Shown here: positions 1-7,940 of the stretch, piece by piece
Numbering within the stretch: the stretch's first letter is position 1
Layout: every line of letters starts with the position of its first letter
NCBI GenBank assembly: GCA_022843545.1
Contig: JALHNL010000014.1
Location: 1-51,365 of the forward strand
Direction of reading: 5' to 3'
Source of the DNA: Phycisphaerales bacterium
GTDB lineage: Bacteria; Planctomycetota; Phycisphaerae; Phycisphaerales; UBA1924
DNA: 51,365 nt
Program-made: the position numbers and the translations under genes
Notes under the pieces: model-generated
Told to the model about the DNA's origin: nothing
Databases searched by the model: none
Seen by the model: only the letters and a program-made list of their open reading frames with translations

Positions 1-148
1 GGACCACGCTGGGGCACAGGGCCCGCCCGCGTTCGTCGGGCAGCACGCGGGGCCCCCGCTCGCCGGCGGGCGCGTCGGCGGGCCACTCCGCGATCGCCAC
101 CAGGCTGAACGTGGTGCCGAGATCGATTCCGACGATGGGCTCGGGCAT
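1..148 (-). CDS. Hsp70 (DnaK-family) chaperone, N-terminal fragment
   Basis: Only the first 49 codons lie in the window; the gene continues beyond the left edge. The translation begins MPEPIVGIDLGTTFSLVAIA, which is the phosphate-1 ATP-binding motif (G-I-D-L-G-T-T) that opens the nucleotide-binding domain of Hsp70 proteins. The residues that follow (AEWP...PRVLPDERGRALCPSVV) match the first beta strands of that domain, including the usual P-S-V-V. Whether it is the housekeeping DnaK or one of the extra Hsp70 homologues common in planctomycetes cannot be judged from this piece. The start is the ATG at 148, with no strong ribosome-binding site seen. Confidence 0.85.
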   Translation of the reverse strand, partial: MPEPIVGIDLGTTFSLVAIAEWPADAPAGERGPRVLPDERGRALCPSVV

Positions 149-176
149 CGTCCCGATGGTATCGACGCGCCATGCC

Positions 177-227
177 AAAAACGCACCCGCGCCCGGATCC
201 CTGCGGACCCTCCGGGCGCGGATGCGT
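177..227 (-). terminator. Rho-independent terminator of the fibro-slime gene
   Basis: Positions 187-197 pair with 211-221 (11 bp) around a 13-base loop. After one mismatch, five more pairs follow (181-185 with 223-227). On the minus strand the stem runs into four T (180-177). It lies downstream of the fibro-slime gene ending at 337 and upstream of the Hsp70 start at 148. Confidence 0.6.
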
Positions 228-336
228 CGTGGTTGGCGTTCGGGCCCCGCGAGTCACGATGGGTGCGTCGGGTGAGCCGCCCCGCAGCCACCATGCCCTG
301 ACCCCGGGCCCGCCGCCCGTGGACCGTGCAGGCGGA

Positions 337-1302
337 TCAGTCGTGCAGAGCCGCCGTCGCGGGGAGCTTCACCGGCTCAAGCCGGATGGTCGTCTCCATG
401 CGGAAGTTGGACTCGGTGGTGTGCCGCTCGGCGTGGAAGATGGCGAGCTTGTACTTGCGCCCGTCCACCAGCCAGCTCAGGCGGTCCAGTTCGATGATCT
501 GGTTGGCCACGCCGTGGACGCCGCCCAGGTCGATCACCAGCCGCCCGTCGACGAACACCCACACGTCGTCGTCGCCCGTGAAGCGGAAGACCTGGTTCTT
601 GCCGCGTTCATACACGAACTCCGTCTGCACCTCGGTGGTGAAGTGGAAGTTCTTGCCCGTGCTGGCGTAGTTGCCGAACAGTTCGCCGTTAAGCGGGAAG
701 AAGCCGCTCAGCGAGTTCCACGGCGCGTGGCTCGCGGAGTCGAAGACGTACTGATTCGTTCCCGGCGTGCGCACCATGGAGAGCGAGATGGTCCGCGACA
801 TGTTCCGCCCGGGCACGTCCCGGTACCACATGTCGAAGTCCTCCGCCGAGTTCAGCGACTGGTTGCTCGCGCTGGGGCTGGACAGGCTGGCCAGGCGTCC
901 CACCGTGTCGCCGCGCGAGGCGTCGGCCAGGGCGGGCATGATGTTCCGGCCCGCACGGTCGCGGAACGCGCTGGAGATCGTCTGACCCCAGCGGTCGCGG
1001 AACACCGGCTTGTTCTCCGAGCTCAGCCGGTCGGCCACCGTGCCGATCCGCACGCCCGTCACCGGGCCTTCCATATCCGGGTGACCGATCACCACGCCCT
1101 GCGCGTTCCTCGCGTTCCGCTCGCGGAAGTCGCGCAGAACCGCCGGGATGGTGATGGTGGTGGGCAGGTTCGCATAGGCGTCGCTGGTCTGCGCCGTCGC
1201 GGTCGAAACTCCGGACGAGGACACCATCGAGCCCGCCGCCAAAGCCAGGGCGGCGACGGTCAAACCGGTGCTGAGGCGGACGGCGTGCTTGCGGGTAAAC
1301 AT
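337..1302 (-). CDS. Secreted fibro-slime domain protein
   Basis: 321 residues. A signal peptide (MFTRKHAVRL then a long hydrophobic run ending near A-T-A-Q) shows export. The C-terminal half carries the fibro-slime hallmark: D-D-D-V-W-V-F-V-D-G-R-L-V-I-D-L-G-G-V-H, a PA14-like beta-barrel segment with likely calcium or sugar-binding acidic residues. The family was named from Fibrobacter and slime-mould adhesion proteins and is frequent in planctomycetes; the exact ligand is unknown. The start at 1302 is preferred over an upstream GTG at 1320 because GGAG lies nine bases before it and because it places the signal peptide at the N-terminus. The gene stands alone, with its own terminator-like hairpin downstream. 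Confidence 0.82.
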   Translation of the reverse strand: MFTRKHAVRLSTGLTVAALALAAGSMVSSSGVSTATAQTSDAYANLPTTITIPAVLRDFRERNARNAQGVVIGHPDMEGPVTGVRIGTVADRLSSENKPVFRDRWGQTISSAFRDRAGRNIMPALADASRGDTVGRLASLSSPSASNQSLNSAEDFDMWYRDVPGRNMSRTISLSMVRTPGTNQYVFDSASHAPWNSLSGFFPLNGELFGNYASTGKNFHFTTEVQTEFVYERGKNQVFRFTGDDDVWVFVDGRLVIDLGGVHGVANQIIELDRLSWLVDGRKYKLAIFHAERHTTESNFRMETTIRLEPVKLPATAALHD

Positions 1303-1470
1303 GTGTTGCTCCTGAACCACGATCCGAACGGGGTGGGGTTACGCGCCCCGGCCCCCCCTTTCGCCGGCCTCGGTCCACGATCAGGCCGTCAGGATCAAGG
1401 TGCGATTCACCGCGCCCGCCGTCCACCCGGCGGCGAGGCAAACCTGGCAAGATGGTCCGTCTGTGCGGGC

Positions 1471-2616
1471 CTAGCCCACGACCGAGGCCACCACCCGCGC
1501 GGCCTCCAGCGCTTCGTCGCGCGTCGTCCCCCGCCCGATGGAGAACCGCACCGACCCGTGCGCCACCGCCTCGGGCACGCCCATTGCCAGCAGCACGGGC
1601 GAAGGCTCCAGCGACCCGCTGCTGCACGCCGCGCCCGCCGAGGCGTTCACGCCGCGCTCGCTCAGCGCCAGCAGGATGGGCTCGGCCTCGCGCCCCGCAA
1701 AGCCGATGTTGGTGGTGTTCCACAGCCGCCGCGCCCGGTCGCGGGGCCTGTTCACCACGGCGATCGGACAAGCCGCCAGCACCAGCGACTCGAACTCGTC
1801 GCGCAGGTTGGCCAGGCGCTCGCGCTCGCTCGCGTCACGCAGCCAGTCGATGGCGATGTCCGCCGCCACCCCCGCGCCCACGATGGCGGGCACGTTCTCG
1901 GTGCCGCCGCGGCGTCCGTGCTCCTGGGTGCCGTGGATGCGCGGGCGCAGGCCCACCCCGCGCCGCAGCCACAGCACGCCCACGCCCTTGGGCCCGTTGA
2001 ACTTGTGCGGGGCGAACGTCAGCGCGTCAAGCCAGGGTGAGCCGCTCTCGTCCAGCACGCTGGTGGGCATTTTGCCCACCCACTGGGTCGCGTCGCAGTG
2101 CACCAGCCACCCGCGCTGCCGGGCGAGGCGGGCCGCCTCCTCGATGGGCTGGATCGCGCCTGTCTCGTTGTTCGCCCACTGCACGCTCAGCATGCCGCGA
2201 CGGTCGTCTAGCAGACGAGCCAGTCCGTCCGGGTCCACCAGCCCCGCGCGGTCAACCGGCGCCCAGCACACCACCGCCCCGCCCTGTTCCTCCAGATCGC
2301 TCGCCAGTTCCCGCACCGCGGCGTGCTCAACCCGCGTGGTGACCAGCACACGCCGCGGCGCCGGCAGAGCCTCGAGCATCCCCCTCAGCGCCAGGTCGAT
2401 CGCCTCGGTCCCGCTGGATGTCAGCGTGATCGCCTTGGGCTCAGCCCCGATCAGCCGGGCCAGCGACGCCCGCGCCAGTTCCACCGCGTGCCGGGCCGCC
2501 TGCCCCGCGCGGTGAACGCTCGACGGGTTGTGCCACGTCTCGCGCATCGCCCGCGCCATCGCGTCGATGACGCGGGGGTCGGGCGGGGTGGTGGCGTTGT
2601 GGTCGAGTTCGATCAA
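1471..2616 (-). CDS. Cysteine desulfurase (NifS/IscS class V aminotransferase)
   Basis: 381 residues from a TTG start at 2616. The enzyme is PLP-dependent and takes sulfur from cysteine for Fe-S cluster and thio-cofactor synthesis. Visible: the opening ELDHNATTPPDP, the SSGTEAI phosphate-binding loop (68-73), H98, D175, the PLP lysine in APHKFNGPKG (K205), and the mobile sulfur-accepting cysteine in SAGAACSSGS (C331). The loop length points to the NifS/IscS group I rather than SufS. Another in-frame TTG at 2688 would add 24 residues of unrelated sequence; the shorter form matches how the family begins. No isc or suf partner is adjacent, so its sulfur acceptor is unknown. Confidence 0.9.
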   Translation of the reverse strand: MIELDHNATTPPDPRVIDAMARAMRETWHNPSSVHRAGQAARHAVELARASLARLIGAEPKAITLTSSGTEAIDLALRGMLEALPAPRRVLVTTRVEHAAVRELASDLEEQGGAVVCWAPVDRAGLVDPDGLARLLDDRRGMLSVQWANNETGAIQPIEEAARLARQRGWLVHCDATQWVGKMPTSVLDESGSPWLDALTFAPHKFNGPKGVGVLWLRRGVGLRPRIHGTQEHGRRGGTENVPAIVGAGVAADIAIDWLRDASERERLANLRDEFESLVLAACPIAVVNRPRDRARRLWNTTNIGFAGREAEPILLALSERGVNASAGAACSSGSLEPSPVLLAMGVPEAVAHGSVRFSIGRGTTRDEALEAARVVASVVG

Positions 2617-2722
2617 GGTAAGAAACGGTACCCCTTCGGCGCCGCAGAGCGATAACCTACGCGACTTGGCGGTCCGGCGCGCCCACAATACCGCGAGGAC
2701 TCACGGATGTTCCCGCTGATCC

Positions 2723-3544
2723 GTGGCTTCCCACCCGATGCCCGATTCTTCACCCGAACTCGTCGCCGAATCCGTGACCAAGCAGTTCGGCCCGCGCCTG
2801 GTGCTCCGCGACATCAGCCTCACCATCCTTCCGGGCGAGGTCGTTGCGCTGGTGGGGGGCTCGGGCACCGGCAAGACCGTGCTCTTGGACCACCTCACCG
2901 GCCTGATGACGCCCACCCATGGGCGCGTGCTCGCTGCCCACCACGGCCTGCCCGGCGCGCCGCTGCGCGACCTGAACGCCATCTCATCGAACGACCTCGA
3001 CGCCCTCCGCTTGCACTGGGCGGTGGTCTTCCAGCGCAACGCGCTCTTCTCCGGCTCGGTCTACGAGAACATCGCCTTCTGGCTGCGTGAGCACACCCTG
3101 CTGGACGAGGCCAGGATCGACGCCCGCGTGCGTGAGAGCCTCGCCGCCGTCGCCCTCGACGTCGCCGACGTCATCCGCAAAGACCGCGACGAACTCTCCG
3201 GCGGCATGGCCAAGCGCGTCGCCATCGCCCGTGCGATCGCCATCGACCCCATCGTCACGTTCTACGACGAGCCCACCACCGGGCTGGACCCGGTCATCGG
3301 CAACCACATCGTGGACCTCATCTGGTCGCTGCACAACCGCCCCCGCGCCGACGCCGCCCGCCGGACCACCGTCATCGTCACCCACGACCGCGAACTGCTC
3401 CGCCGCATCGCCCCCCGCGTGGTCATGCTCGACAAAGGCGAGGTGGTCTTCGACGGCGGCTACGCCGACTTCCAGCGCTGCAGCGTGCCCACGGCGGTGG
3501 AATACCTGCTGCAGATGCCGGTGCTCAACTCGCGGGTGCGATAA
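2723..3544 (+). CDS. ABC transporter ATP-binding protein, MlaF-like
   Basis: 273 residues from GTG 2723; ATG 2738 is an alternative and neither has a clear ribosome-binding site. Walker A GGSGTGKT (45-52), Q-loop in VVFQRNALFS (Q104), signature LSGGMAKR (158-165), Walker B ending YDEPTTGLDP (181-190), and a switch histidine in VTHDRE. The GGMAKR form of the signature and FQRNALFSGSVYENI are typical of MlaF/Ttg2A, which powers lipid transport between the two membranes in diderm bacteria. The usual neighbours (MlaE permease, MlaD MCE protein) are absent, so this is either an orphan subunit or works with partners elsewhere. It converges with the TetR gene, five bases away. Confidence 0.85.
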   Translation: MASHPMPDSSPELVAESVTKQFGPRLVLRDISLTILPGEVVALVGGSGTGKTVLLDHLTGLMTPTHGRVLAAHHGLPGAPLRDLNAISSNDLDALRLHWAVVFQRNALFSGSVYENIAFWLREHTLLDEARIDARVRESLAAVALDVADVIRKDRDELSGGMAKRVAIARAIAIDPIVTFYDEPTTGLDPVIGNHIVDLIWSLHNRPRADAARRTTVIVTHDRELLRRIAPRVVMLDKGEVVFDGGYADFQRCSVPTAVEYLLQMPVLNSRVR

Positions 3545-3549
3545 GCCGT

Positions 3550-4245
3550 TTAGGCCGCCGAGCCGCCCTCGGTCGCGCCGCCGCCGCTGCCGCCCGCGTC
3601 GCCGTTGTCCAGCGGCATTTTCAGGCTCGGCGCGCCGCTCATCTGCCGGTAGCGTTCGCCCAGCATGATCAGCCCGATGATGTCGTTGACGTGGTTGCCC
3701 GCGCCGTCGGTGCCCATCTTGGGGATGCGCAGCGGGGCCAGCATGCCGTAGCCCAGCCCCTGGCCGATCAGCGCCCACGCCGTCAGTTCAGGGCTGAAGC
3801 GCTTGGAGATCTGCCCGCCGTCCTGCGCCGCGAGAACCTCGCGCATCAGGAACCCGTGAAGGCGTCCGATGTGGGTGATCAGCGCACCGCGGATCTCGTC
3901 GTCTTCAACCTCGGTCATCGCCTGAACGATCACCCGGTAGCGCAGGTGGCCCCGCGGCATCACCATCGGGTTGCTGCGGATGATCCGCACCAGCCGCTCC
4001 GCCGGGTCGGCGATGTCCTTGAGTTCCTGTTCCCACGCCCCGATGGTGTCGGCGCTGGTCCGCTCGATCAGCGCGATGAACAGGTCGCGCTTGGACTTGA
4101 AATGGCGGTAGATGATCGGTTCGGACACGCCCGCCGCCTTGGCGAGCTCCGACGTCGTCGTTCCGGTGTAGCCATGCGTGGCGAACACCCGCGCCGCCGT
4201 GTTCAGCAGCTGCACCTTCCGCTCGGCCGCCGGCAACCTGGACAT
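3550..4245 (-). CDS. TetR/AcrR-family transcriptional regulator
   Basis: 231 residues. The N-terminal helix-turn-helix is complete: ERKVQLLNTAARVFATHGY, then TSELAKAAGVSEPIIYRHF and KSKRDLFIALIE, about residues 7-60. The rest is the helical ligand-binding and dimer domain, with no recognisable ligand signature. It ends in a glycine- and alanine-rich tail. The upstream region (4246-4404) contains an imperfect palindrome at 4364-4379 that fits an autoregulatory operator. It faces the MlaF-like ATPase tail to tail, so co-regulation by sharing a promoter is excluded. Start ATG 4245. Confidence 0.85.
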   Translation of the reverse strand: MSRLPAAERKVQLLNTAARVFATHGYTGTTTSELAKAAGVSEPIIYRHFKSKRDLFIALIERTSADTIGAWEQELKDIADPAERLVRIIRSNPMVMPRGHLRYRVIVQAMTEVEDDEIRGALITHIGRLHGFLMREVLAAQDGGQISKRFSPELTAWALIGQGLGYGMLAPLRIPKMGTDGAGNHVNDIIGLIMLGERYRQMSGAPSLKMPLDNGDAGGSGGGATEGGSAA

Positions 4246-4363
4246 GGCCCCGTCGCCTTTCCGCTCCTGAGTCCCCGCGCGAGTCCGTCGCGCACCTTCT
4301 GGTTATCCGCCCGGTCGGCTGGGCTGTTCCGCGGATCAGGAGCGGCGCTCCGCGGGCCGGCCG

Positions 4364-4379
4364 GTCAGTAAACACTAAC
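4364..4379. promoter_or_regulatory. Candidate TetR operator palindrome
   Basis: GTCAGTAAACACTAAC is an imperfect palindrome, GTYAGT-N4-ACTRAC, with one mismatch between half-sites. It lies about 120 bases upstream of the TetR start and between it and the yidD stop. Half-site spacing and the TTAGT/ACTAA-like sequence resemble operators of several TetR/AcrR proteins. This is inference from position and symmetry only. Confidence 0.4.
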
Positions 4380-4404
4380 GTAGGCTGTCATCGTCCGATC
4401 CGCC

Positions 4405-4734
4405 TCAACCCTTTGATGATCCCGATGAACTTGTCGGCACATTCGCGTCCGTTCTGAGCGGATTCTCCGCTGTACGATCAACGATAGGTTTGCGTTCGGG
4501 TACGGGGTCAAAGCCGTGTCCCCCAAACGGGTGGCATCGGCCGATCCGTCGCGCCGCCAGCCACGTCCCTCGGATCACGCCCCATTCGCGGTATGCCTCG
4601 ATCGCGTACTGCGAACAGCTCGGGTGGTACCGGCAGTGGCCGCCCATCACCGAGGCCAGCGTCAGTTGGTACCCGCGCACCAGCCCGATGCACACCGCGC
4701 TGCCGGCCCGGCTCATGGTTCGGAGCACGCTCAT
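4405..4734 (-). CDS. yidD: Membrane protein insertion efficiency factor YidD
   Basis: 109 residues. YidD is a small membrane-associated protein that helps YidC-dependent insertion of inner-membrane proteins. Diagnostic residues: an amphipathic N-terminal helix (V-R-G-Y-Q-L-T-L), the core R-Y-H-P-S-C-S-Q-Y-A-I-E-A-Y, and C-H-P-F-G-G-H-G-F-D-P-V-P. The tail after P-E-R-K is hydrophilic and variable. The ATG at 4734 overlaps the rnpA stop as ATGA, so the two genes are translationally coupled. yidC, which usually follows, is not here. Confidence 0.92.
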   Translation of the reverse strand: MSVLRTMSRAGSAVCIGLVRGYQLTLASVMGGHCRYHPSCSQYAIEAYREWGVIRGTWLAARRIGRCHPFGGHGFDPVPERKPIVDRTAENPLRTDANVPTSSSGSSKG

Positions 4735-5150
4735 GCAAGATTCTTGCCGCGCTTGGCCCACACCGCCGCGATGTGCTCCGCGGCGGCGCGCAGGAGCGTG
4801 CGATAGTCGTCCAGGGCCAGTTCGCGGTGGGGGTTGAGGCTCACGACCAGATCCAGACCCTTGGGCAGCGACCGCTGCTCGAGGCGGAAGGCCTCGCGGA
4901 TCAGCCGCTTGAGGCGGTTGCGGGCCACCGCGGTGCCCACCTTGCGCCCCACCGACAGCCCCAGGCGGGTGAGGCCGGCGTCGTTGGGCCGACCGTGGAC
5001 CCGAACCGGCCCGCGGACCAGGCTGGCCTTGCCCGCGTACACCCGCTGGTACTGCAAGGCGTGGGTGAGACGCTGGCGGCGCGAGAACCGCAGCGTGCGG
5101 GGCGCGGAGCCGGGCTTGGGATCAGCGGGAGTGGGTGGGTCGGCGGGCAT
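4731..5150 (-). CDS. rnpA: Ribonuclease P protein component
   Basis: 139 residues. RnpA is the basic protein subunit of RNase P, which matures tRNA 5' ends. Visible: the family opening L-R-F-S-R-R-Q-R-L and the RNR signature in V-G-R-K-V-G-T-A-V-A-R-N-R-L-K-R-L-I-R-E about residues 75-94, followed by D-L-V-V-S-L-N-P. An N-terminal proline-rich extension of about 18 residues precedes the conserved part. rpmH (bL34) normally precedes rnpA with a short gap. Here the 28 bases upstream contain no such gene, and the neighbour is an unrelated membrane protein. Confidence 0.92.
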   Translation of the reverse strand: MPADPPTPADPKPGSAPRTLRFSRRQRLTHALQYQRVYAGKASLVRGPVRVHGRPNDAGLTRLGLSVGRKVGTAVARNRLKRLIREAFRLEQRSLPKGLDLVVSLNPHRELALDDYRTLLRAAAEHIAAVWAKRGKNLA

Positions 5151-5178
5151 GGGCCGGGCTCCGGATCGCCCGGACAGG

Positions 5179-5718
5179 TTAGCGCGACAGGGCGGCCGCG
5201 CTGGGGCGTGCCGGCGGCAGCAGCCCGATGAGCAGGCACAGCGCGCCGGCGCCGATCAGCCAAAGCCGCGAGCGCGAATCGGTCGCCCACTTTTCGAGCA
5301 GGCTGGGGTTCTTGGCCGCCTGGGGCATCACCAGCGACGGGGGTTCCAAGGCTCCGAAGACCGAGGCATCGCGGGCCCCGGAGGGGTTGCCCTGGTTCCC
5401 CGGAGTGAGCAGTTCCTGGCCCTCGGGGGCCTGGTTCAACTGCATCGCCGCCAGCGAGCGGATGACCCGGTCATCCCCGGAGTTCACCGCGGCGAGGTAC
5501 TTGTGGTAGTTGGCGAGGCGCTCGGCGCGGTGGGCCTCGGCGGCGTGCACGCGGGCCAGGTACAGCTTGGCCTCGTCCAGGTCGGCCTGGGCCGGCAGCA
5601 GGATCACCGCGGAAAGCAGGATCACCCCGGCGACCAGGAACAGCCAGCCCGGGTCCAGAAGGGGACCGCGCGCCGGTCGGGCGGCGGGAGCGTCCAGGGT
5701 GGCGGCGTCGGCGGGCAT
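5179..5718 (-). CDS. Hypothetical two-helix membrane protein
   Basis: 179 residues, family not recognised. One hydrophobic helix near residues 25-43 (W-L-F-L-V-A-G-V-I-L-L-S-A-V-I-L-L) and another near the C-terminus (L-W-L-I-G-A-G-A-L-C-L-L-I-G-L-L) flank a soluble, partly helical middle rich in A, E and H (L-A-R-V-H-A-A-E-A-H-R-A-E-R). The layout implies both ends on one side of the membrane and the middle on the other. It sits 28 bases upstream of rnpA on the same strand, so the three genes may be cotranscribed. The start at 5718 is the first ATG. Confidence 0.7.
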   Translation of the reverse strand: MPADAATLDAPAARPARGPLLDPGWLFLVAGVILLSAVILLPAQADLDEAKLYLARVHAAEAHRAERLANYHKYLAAVNSGDDRVIRSLAAMQLNQAPEGQELLTPGNQGNPSGARDASVFGALEPPSLVMPQAAKNPSLLEKWATDSRSRLWLIGAGALCLLIGLLPPARPSAAALSR

Positions 5719-5840
5719 CGAACGGAGAGTATCGGCGAACCGGGCCCGAGCGGTACATGGATCGTGACCCGACCGCTCTCCGCCCCCGCCTTCTCCTCAA
5801 GGCTCCCGCCTCACCCCTCGCCCGCCGTACCATCGAATCT

Positions 5841-7187
5841 ATGCCCCGTCGCGTCGTCATCACCGGTCTTGGCACGGTCACTGGTCTTGGAGTGGGGATG
5901 GGCACCCTCTGGTCGGCTCTCAAGGAGGGTCGGTCGTGCCTCAAGCCGATCACCCGCTTTGACGCCTCGGGGTTCCCCTGCAAGCTCGGAGGGATCGTCG
6001 AGAACTTCTCGGCCAAGGACTTTGTGCCCAAGAGTTACCGCAAGGCCGTGAAGGTCATGGCGCGTGACATCGAGCTCGCCATCGCCGCGGCGAAGGAGGC
6101 GGTCGCCGACGCGAAGCTGGTGACCCGGGGCACGCTGGAAGAGTCGGGGGACGCGGCGGGCGCGGCGACGTACGCCGGCGCGCGGATGGGGTGTCACATC
6201 GGCGCGGGGCTCATCGCCGCTGAAGACGAGGAACTGGCCGCGGCCTTCCACACCGCGCGGGCCGCGGACAACCCCGGCCGGCTCGACCTGGCCACCTGGG
6301 GCAAGTCGGGGATGGAGAGCCTCACCCCGCTCTGGCTGCTGAAGTACCTGCCCAACATGCTGTCGTGCCACGTCACGATCATCCACGGCTGCCTGGGCCC
6401 CAGCAACACGATCACGTGCGCCGAGGCCAGCGGGCTGCTCTCGATCGGGGAGAGTTGGCGCGTCATCGAGCGCGGCGCGGCCGACCTGTGCTTCACCGGC
6501 GGGGCCGAGAGCAAGCTCAACCTCATGGGCCTGACACGCATGGACTTCGCCAAGCGCCTGGCGCACACCGGCGACGAGGCCGACGGGGCCAAGATCGTGC
6601 GTCCGTTTGACCCCAGCGGCCCGGGCGGGCTGCTCGGGGAGGCCGGGGGCATCCTGATCATCGAGTCGCTGGAGACCGCCCAGGCCCGCGGGGCCCAGGT
6701 GTACGCGGAGATCGTGGGCTTCGGCGGCGGGCACTCGGGGATGCGCCCGGTGGTGCCCGATGAGCACGACGTCGGGCCCGACGAGGGCTTCGAGACCGCG
6801 GTGTCCAATGCTCTGGACGACGCGCAGCTCTCGCCCAAGGAGATCGATGCCGTGGTGGTCATGGGCTCGGGCGTGCGGAACATCGACCTGCCCGAGGCCG
6901 GGGCGCTGCGGAACGTCTTCGGCGATGACCTGGCCCGCGTGCCGCTGGTCACGGTCGGGCCCAACATCGGCAACTGCTCGGCGGGTATCGGCGGGATCCT
7001 GGCGGCGGTGGCGGCCAAGTGCGTCAAGGAGCAGTTCCTCCCCGCGCGGATCAATGCGGGCACGCCTATGCAGGGGATTCTGGCAGGGCGATACCCTGGC
7101 GGGCCGGCGAATCTGCGGCATGCTCTGGTCGCCAGTTCGTCGATGGGTGGCCAAAATGCGGCCCTGATCCTGCGTAGGGCAGAGTAA
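5841..7187 (+). CDS. Beta-ketoacyl synthase-like protein lacking both catalytic histidines
   Basis: 448 residues with the thiolase fold of FabF-type condensing enzymes: V-V-I-T-G-L-G at the start, the nucleophile cysteine in N-T-I-T-C-A-E-A-S-G (C193), F-T-G-G-A-E-S, and G-G-L-L-G-E-A-G-G. The first catalytic histidine (H-G-T in FabF) aligns with M341 in V-V-M-G-S-G. The second (K-S-M-x-G-H) aligns with N378 in V-G-P-N-I-G-N, and the lysine of that motif is G373. Decarboxylative condensation by the standard Cys-His-His route is therefore unlikely. It may be a divergent acyl-transfer enzyme or a non-condensing partner. An in-frame start at 5757 exists, but ATG 5841 gives the normal family N-terminus. 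No acyl carrier protein gene is adjacent. Confidence 0.85.
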   Translation: MPRRVVITGLGTVTGLGVGMGTLWSALKEGRSCLKPITRFDASGFPCKLGGIVENFSAKDFVPKSYRKAVKVMARDIELAIAAAKEAVADAKLVTRGTLEESGDAAGAATYAGARMGCHIGAGLIAAEDEELAAAFHTARAADNPGRLDLATWGKSGMESLTPLWLLKYLPNMLSCHVTIIHGCLGPSNTITCAEASGLLSIGESWRVIERGAADLCFTGGAESKLNLMGLTRMDFAKRLAHTGDEADGAKIVRPFDPSGPGGLLGEAGGILIIESLETAQARGAQVYAEIVGFGGGHSGMRPVVPDEHDVGPDEGFETAVSNALDDAQLSPKEIDAVVVMGSGVRNIDLPEAGALRNVFGDDLARVPLVTVGPNIGNCSAGIGGILAAVAAKCVKEQFLPARINAGTPMQGILAGRYPGGPANLRHALVASSSMGGQNAALILRRAE

Positions 7188-7388
7188 CCCCCGGGGTCGA
7201 AGCCGCGATCTGGAGTGTGAAGATGGCGGACTATCCCAACAACGGGCTGGTTGATGCCGTAACATCTTGGGGAACCGCAACACCCTTTTGAGGCGGATGT
7301 ACAACGGCACGCCCGCGCCCTTGGCGTGGGTCTCGTTGGTGAGGTGTTGGGGACGGACGGTCTTGGCAAAACTACACAGGAGCAGGCC

Positions 7389-7940
7389 ATGTCAATGGAT
7401 GGTCATCGCGGTCAGTATCGGAGCGGCCCGGGTGGGGGGGCGGGTGGTCGTGGTCGTGGAGTGCCGCTGAGCGAGCTCGACCCCGCGCTGACAGCCGTAA
7501 GCCACAAGGTGATCGGCTGCGCCCGCGACGTTCATATGGGCCTTGGCCCGGGCTATGAAGCGGATGTGTATTCACAGGCGATGCAGGCCGAGATGACCGC
7601 GCAGGGCGTGTCGTTCAAGGTCGGGCATCCGTTTGAAGTGAAATACAAAGGGCAGACGGTGGGGCGGGCGGTGGCGGACCTGTACATCGCCGACCGCTTC
7701 GTTCTGCACGTCATGGCCAAGCCGGGCGAGGTGGGCTCGTACGAGCGTGCGCAGTTGCGGGCCGTGCTGAAGGCGGCCGACCTGGAACTGGGCCTGATCA
7801 TCAACTTCGCGGGCCGGCTGGTGAAGGACGGGCTGGTGCGCGTGCTGAACCCCGACAAGATCGCGATGCTCAAGGGCACCGGCAGCGACGGTCAGGGGTT
7901 CGACGAGGGGTCGATGGACGAGCCCTCGGATCGCGGCTGA
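7389..7940 (+). CDS. GxxExxY family protein
   Basis: 183 residues. After a glycine-rich N-terminus comes the GxxExxY region: A-V-S-H-K-V-I-G-C-A-R-D-V-H, then L-G-P-G-Y-E-A-D-V-Y and Q-A-M. It is followed by Y-K-G-Q-T-V-G-R-A-V-A-D-L-Y-I-A-D-R-F-V and a segment where L-G-L-I-I-N-F-A is typical of the family (usually G-L-L-I-N-F). These proteins are widespread, often in genomic islands, and resemble PD-(D/E)XK nucleases in predicted fold; function is not established. The conserved glutamate sits one place earlier than usual (G-Y-E-A-D-V-Y). The ATG at 7389 has AGGAG seven bases upstream. Confidence 0.82.
   Translation: MSMDGHRGQYRSGPGGGAGGRGRGVPLSELDPALTAVSHKVIGCARDVHMGLGPGYEADVYSQAMQAEMTAQGVSFKVGHPFEVKYKGQTVGRAVADLYIADRFVLHVMAKPGEVGSYERAQLRAVLKAADLELGLIINFAGRLVKDGLVRVLNPDKIAMLKGTGSDGQGFDEGSMDEPSDRG

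Noticed and set aside
172-2040. A 622-residue open frame on the plus strand
   Set aside because: It is antisense to the fibro-slime and cysteine desulfurase genes, whose products are clearly conserved. The frame stays open because of high GC at third positions.
5841-7187. Chain-length factor of a polyketide synthase
   Set aside because: Such factors lose the cysteine, which is kept here, and there is no partner ketosynthase or carrier protein beside it.
7220-7290. Short reading frame of 22 codons (MADYPNNG...) in the gap before the GxxExxY gene
   Set aside because: No convincing ribosome-binding site or known family, and too short to support.
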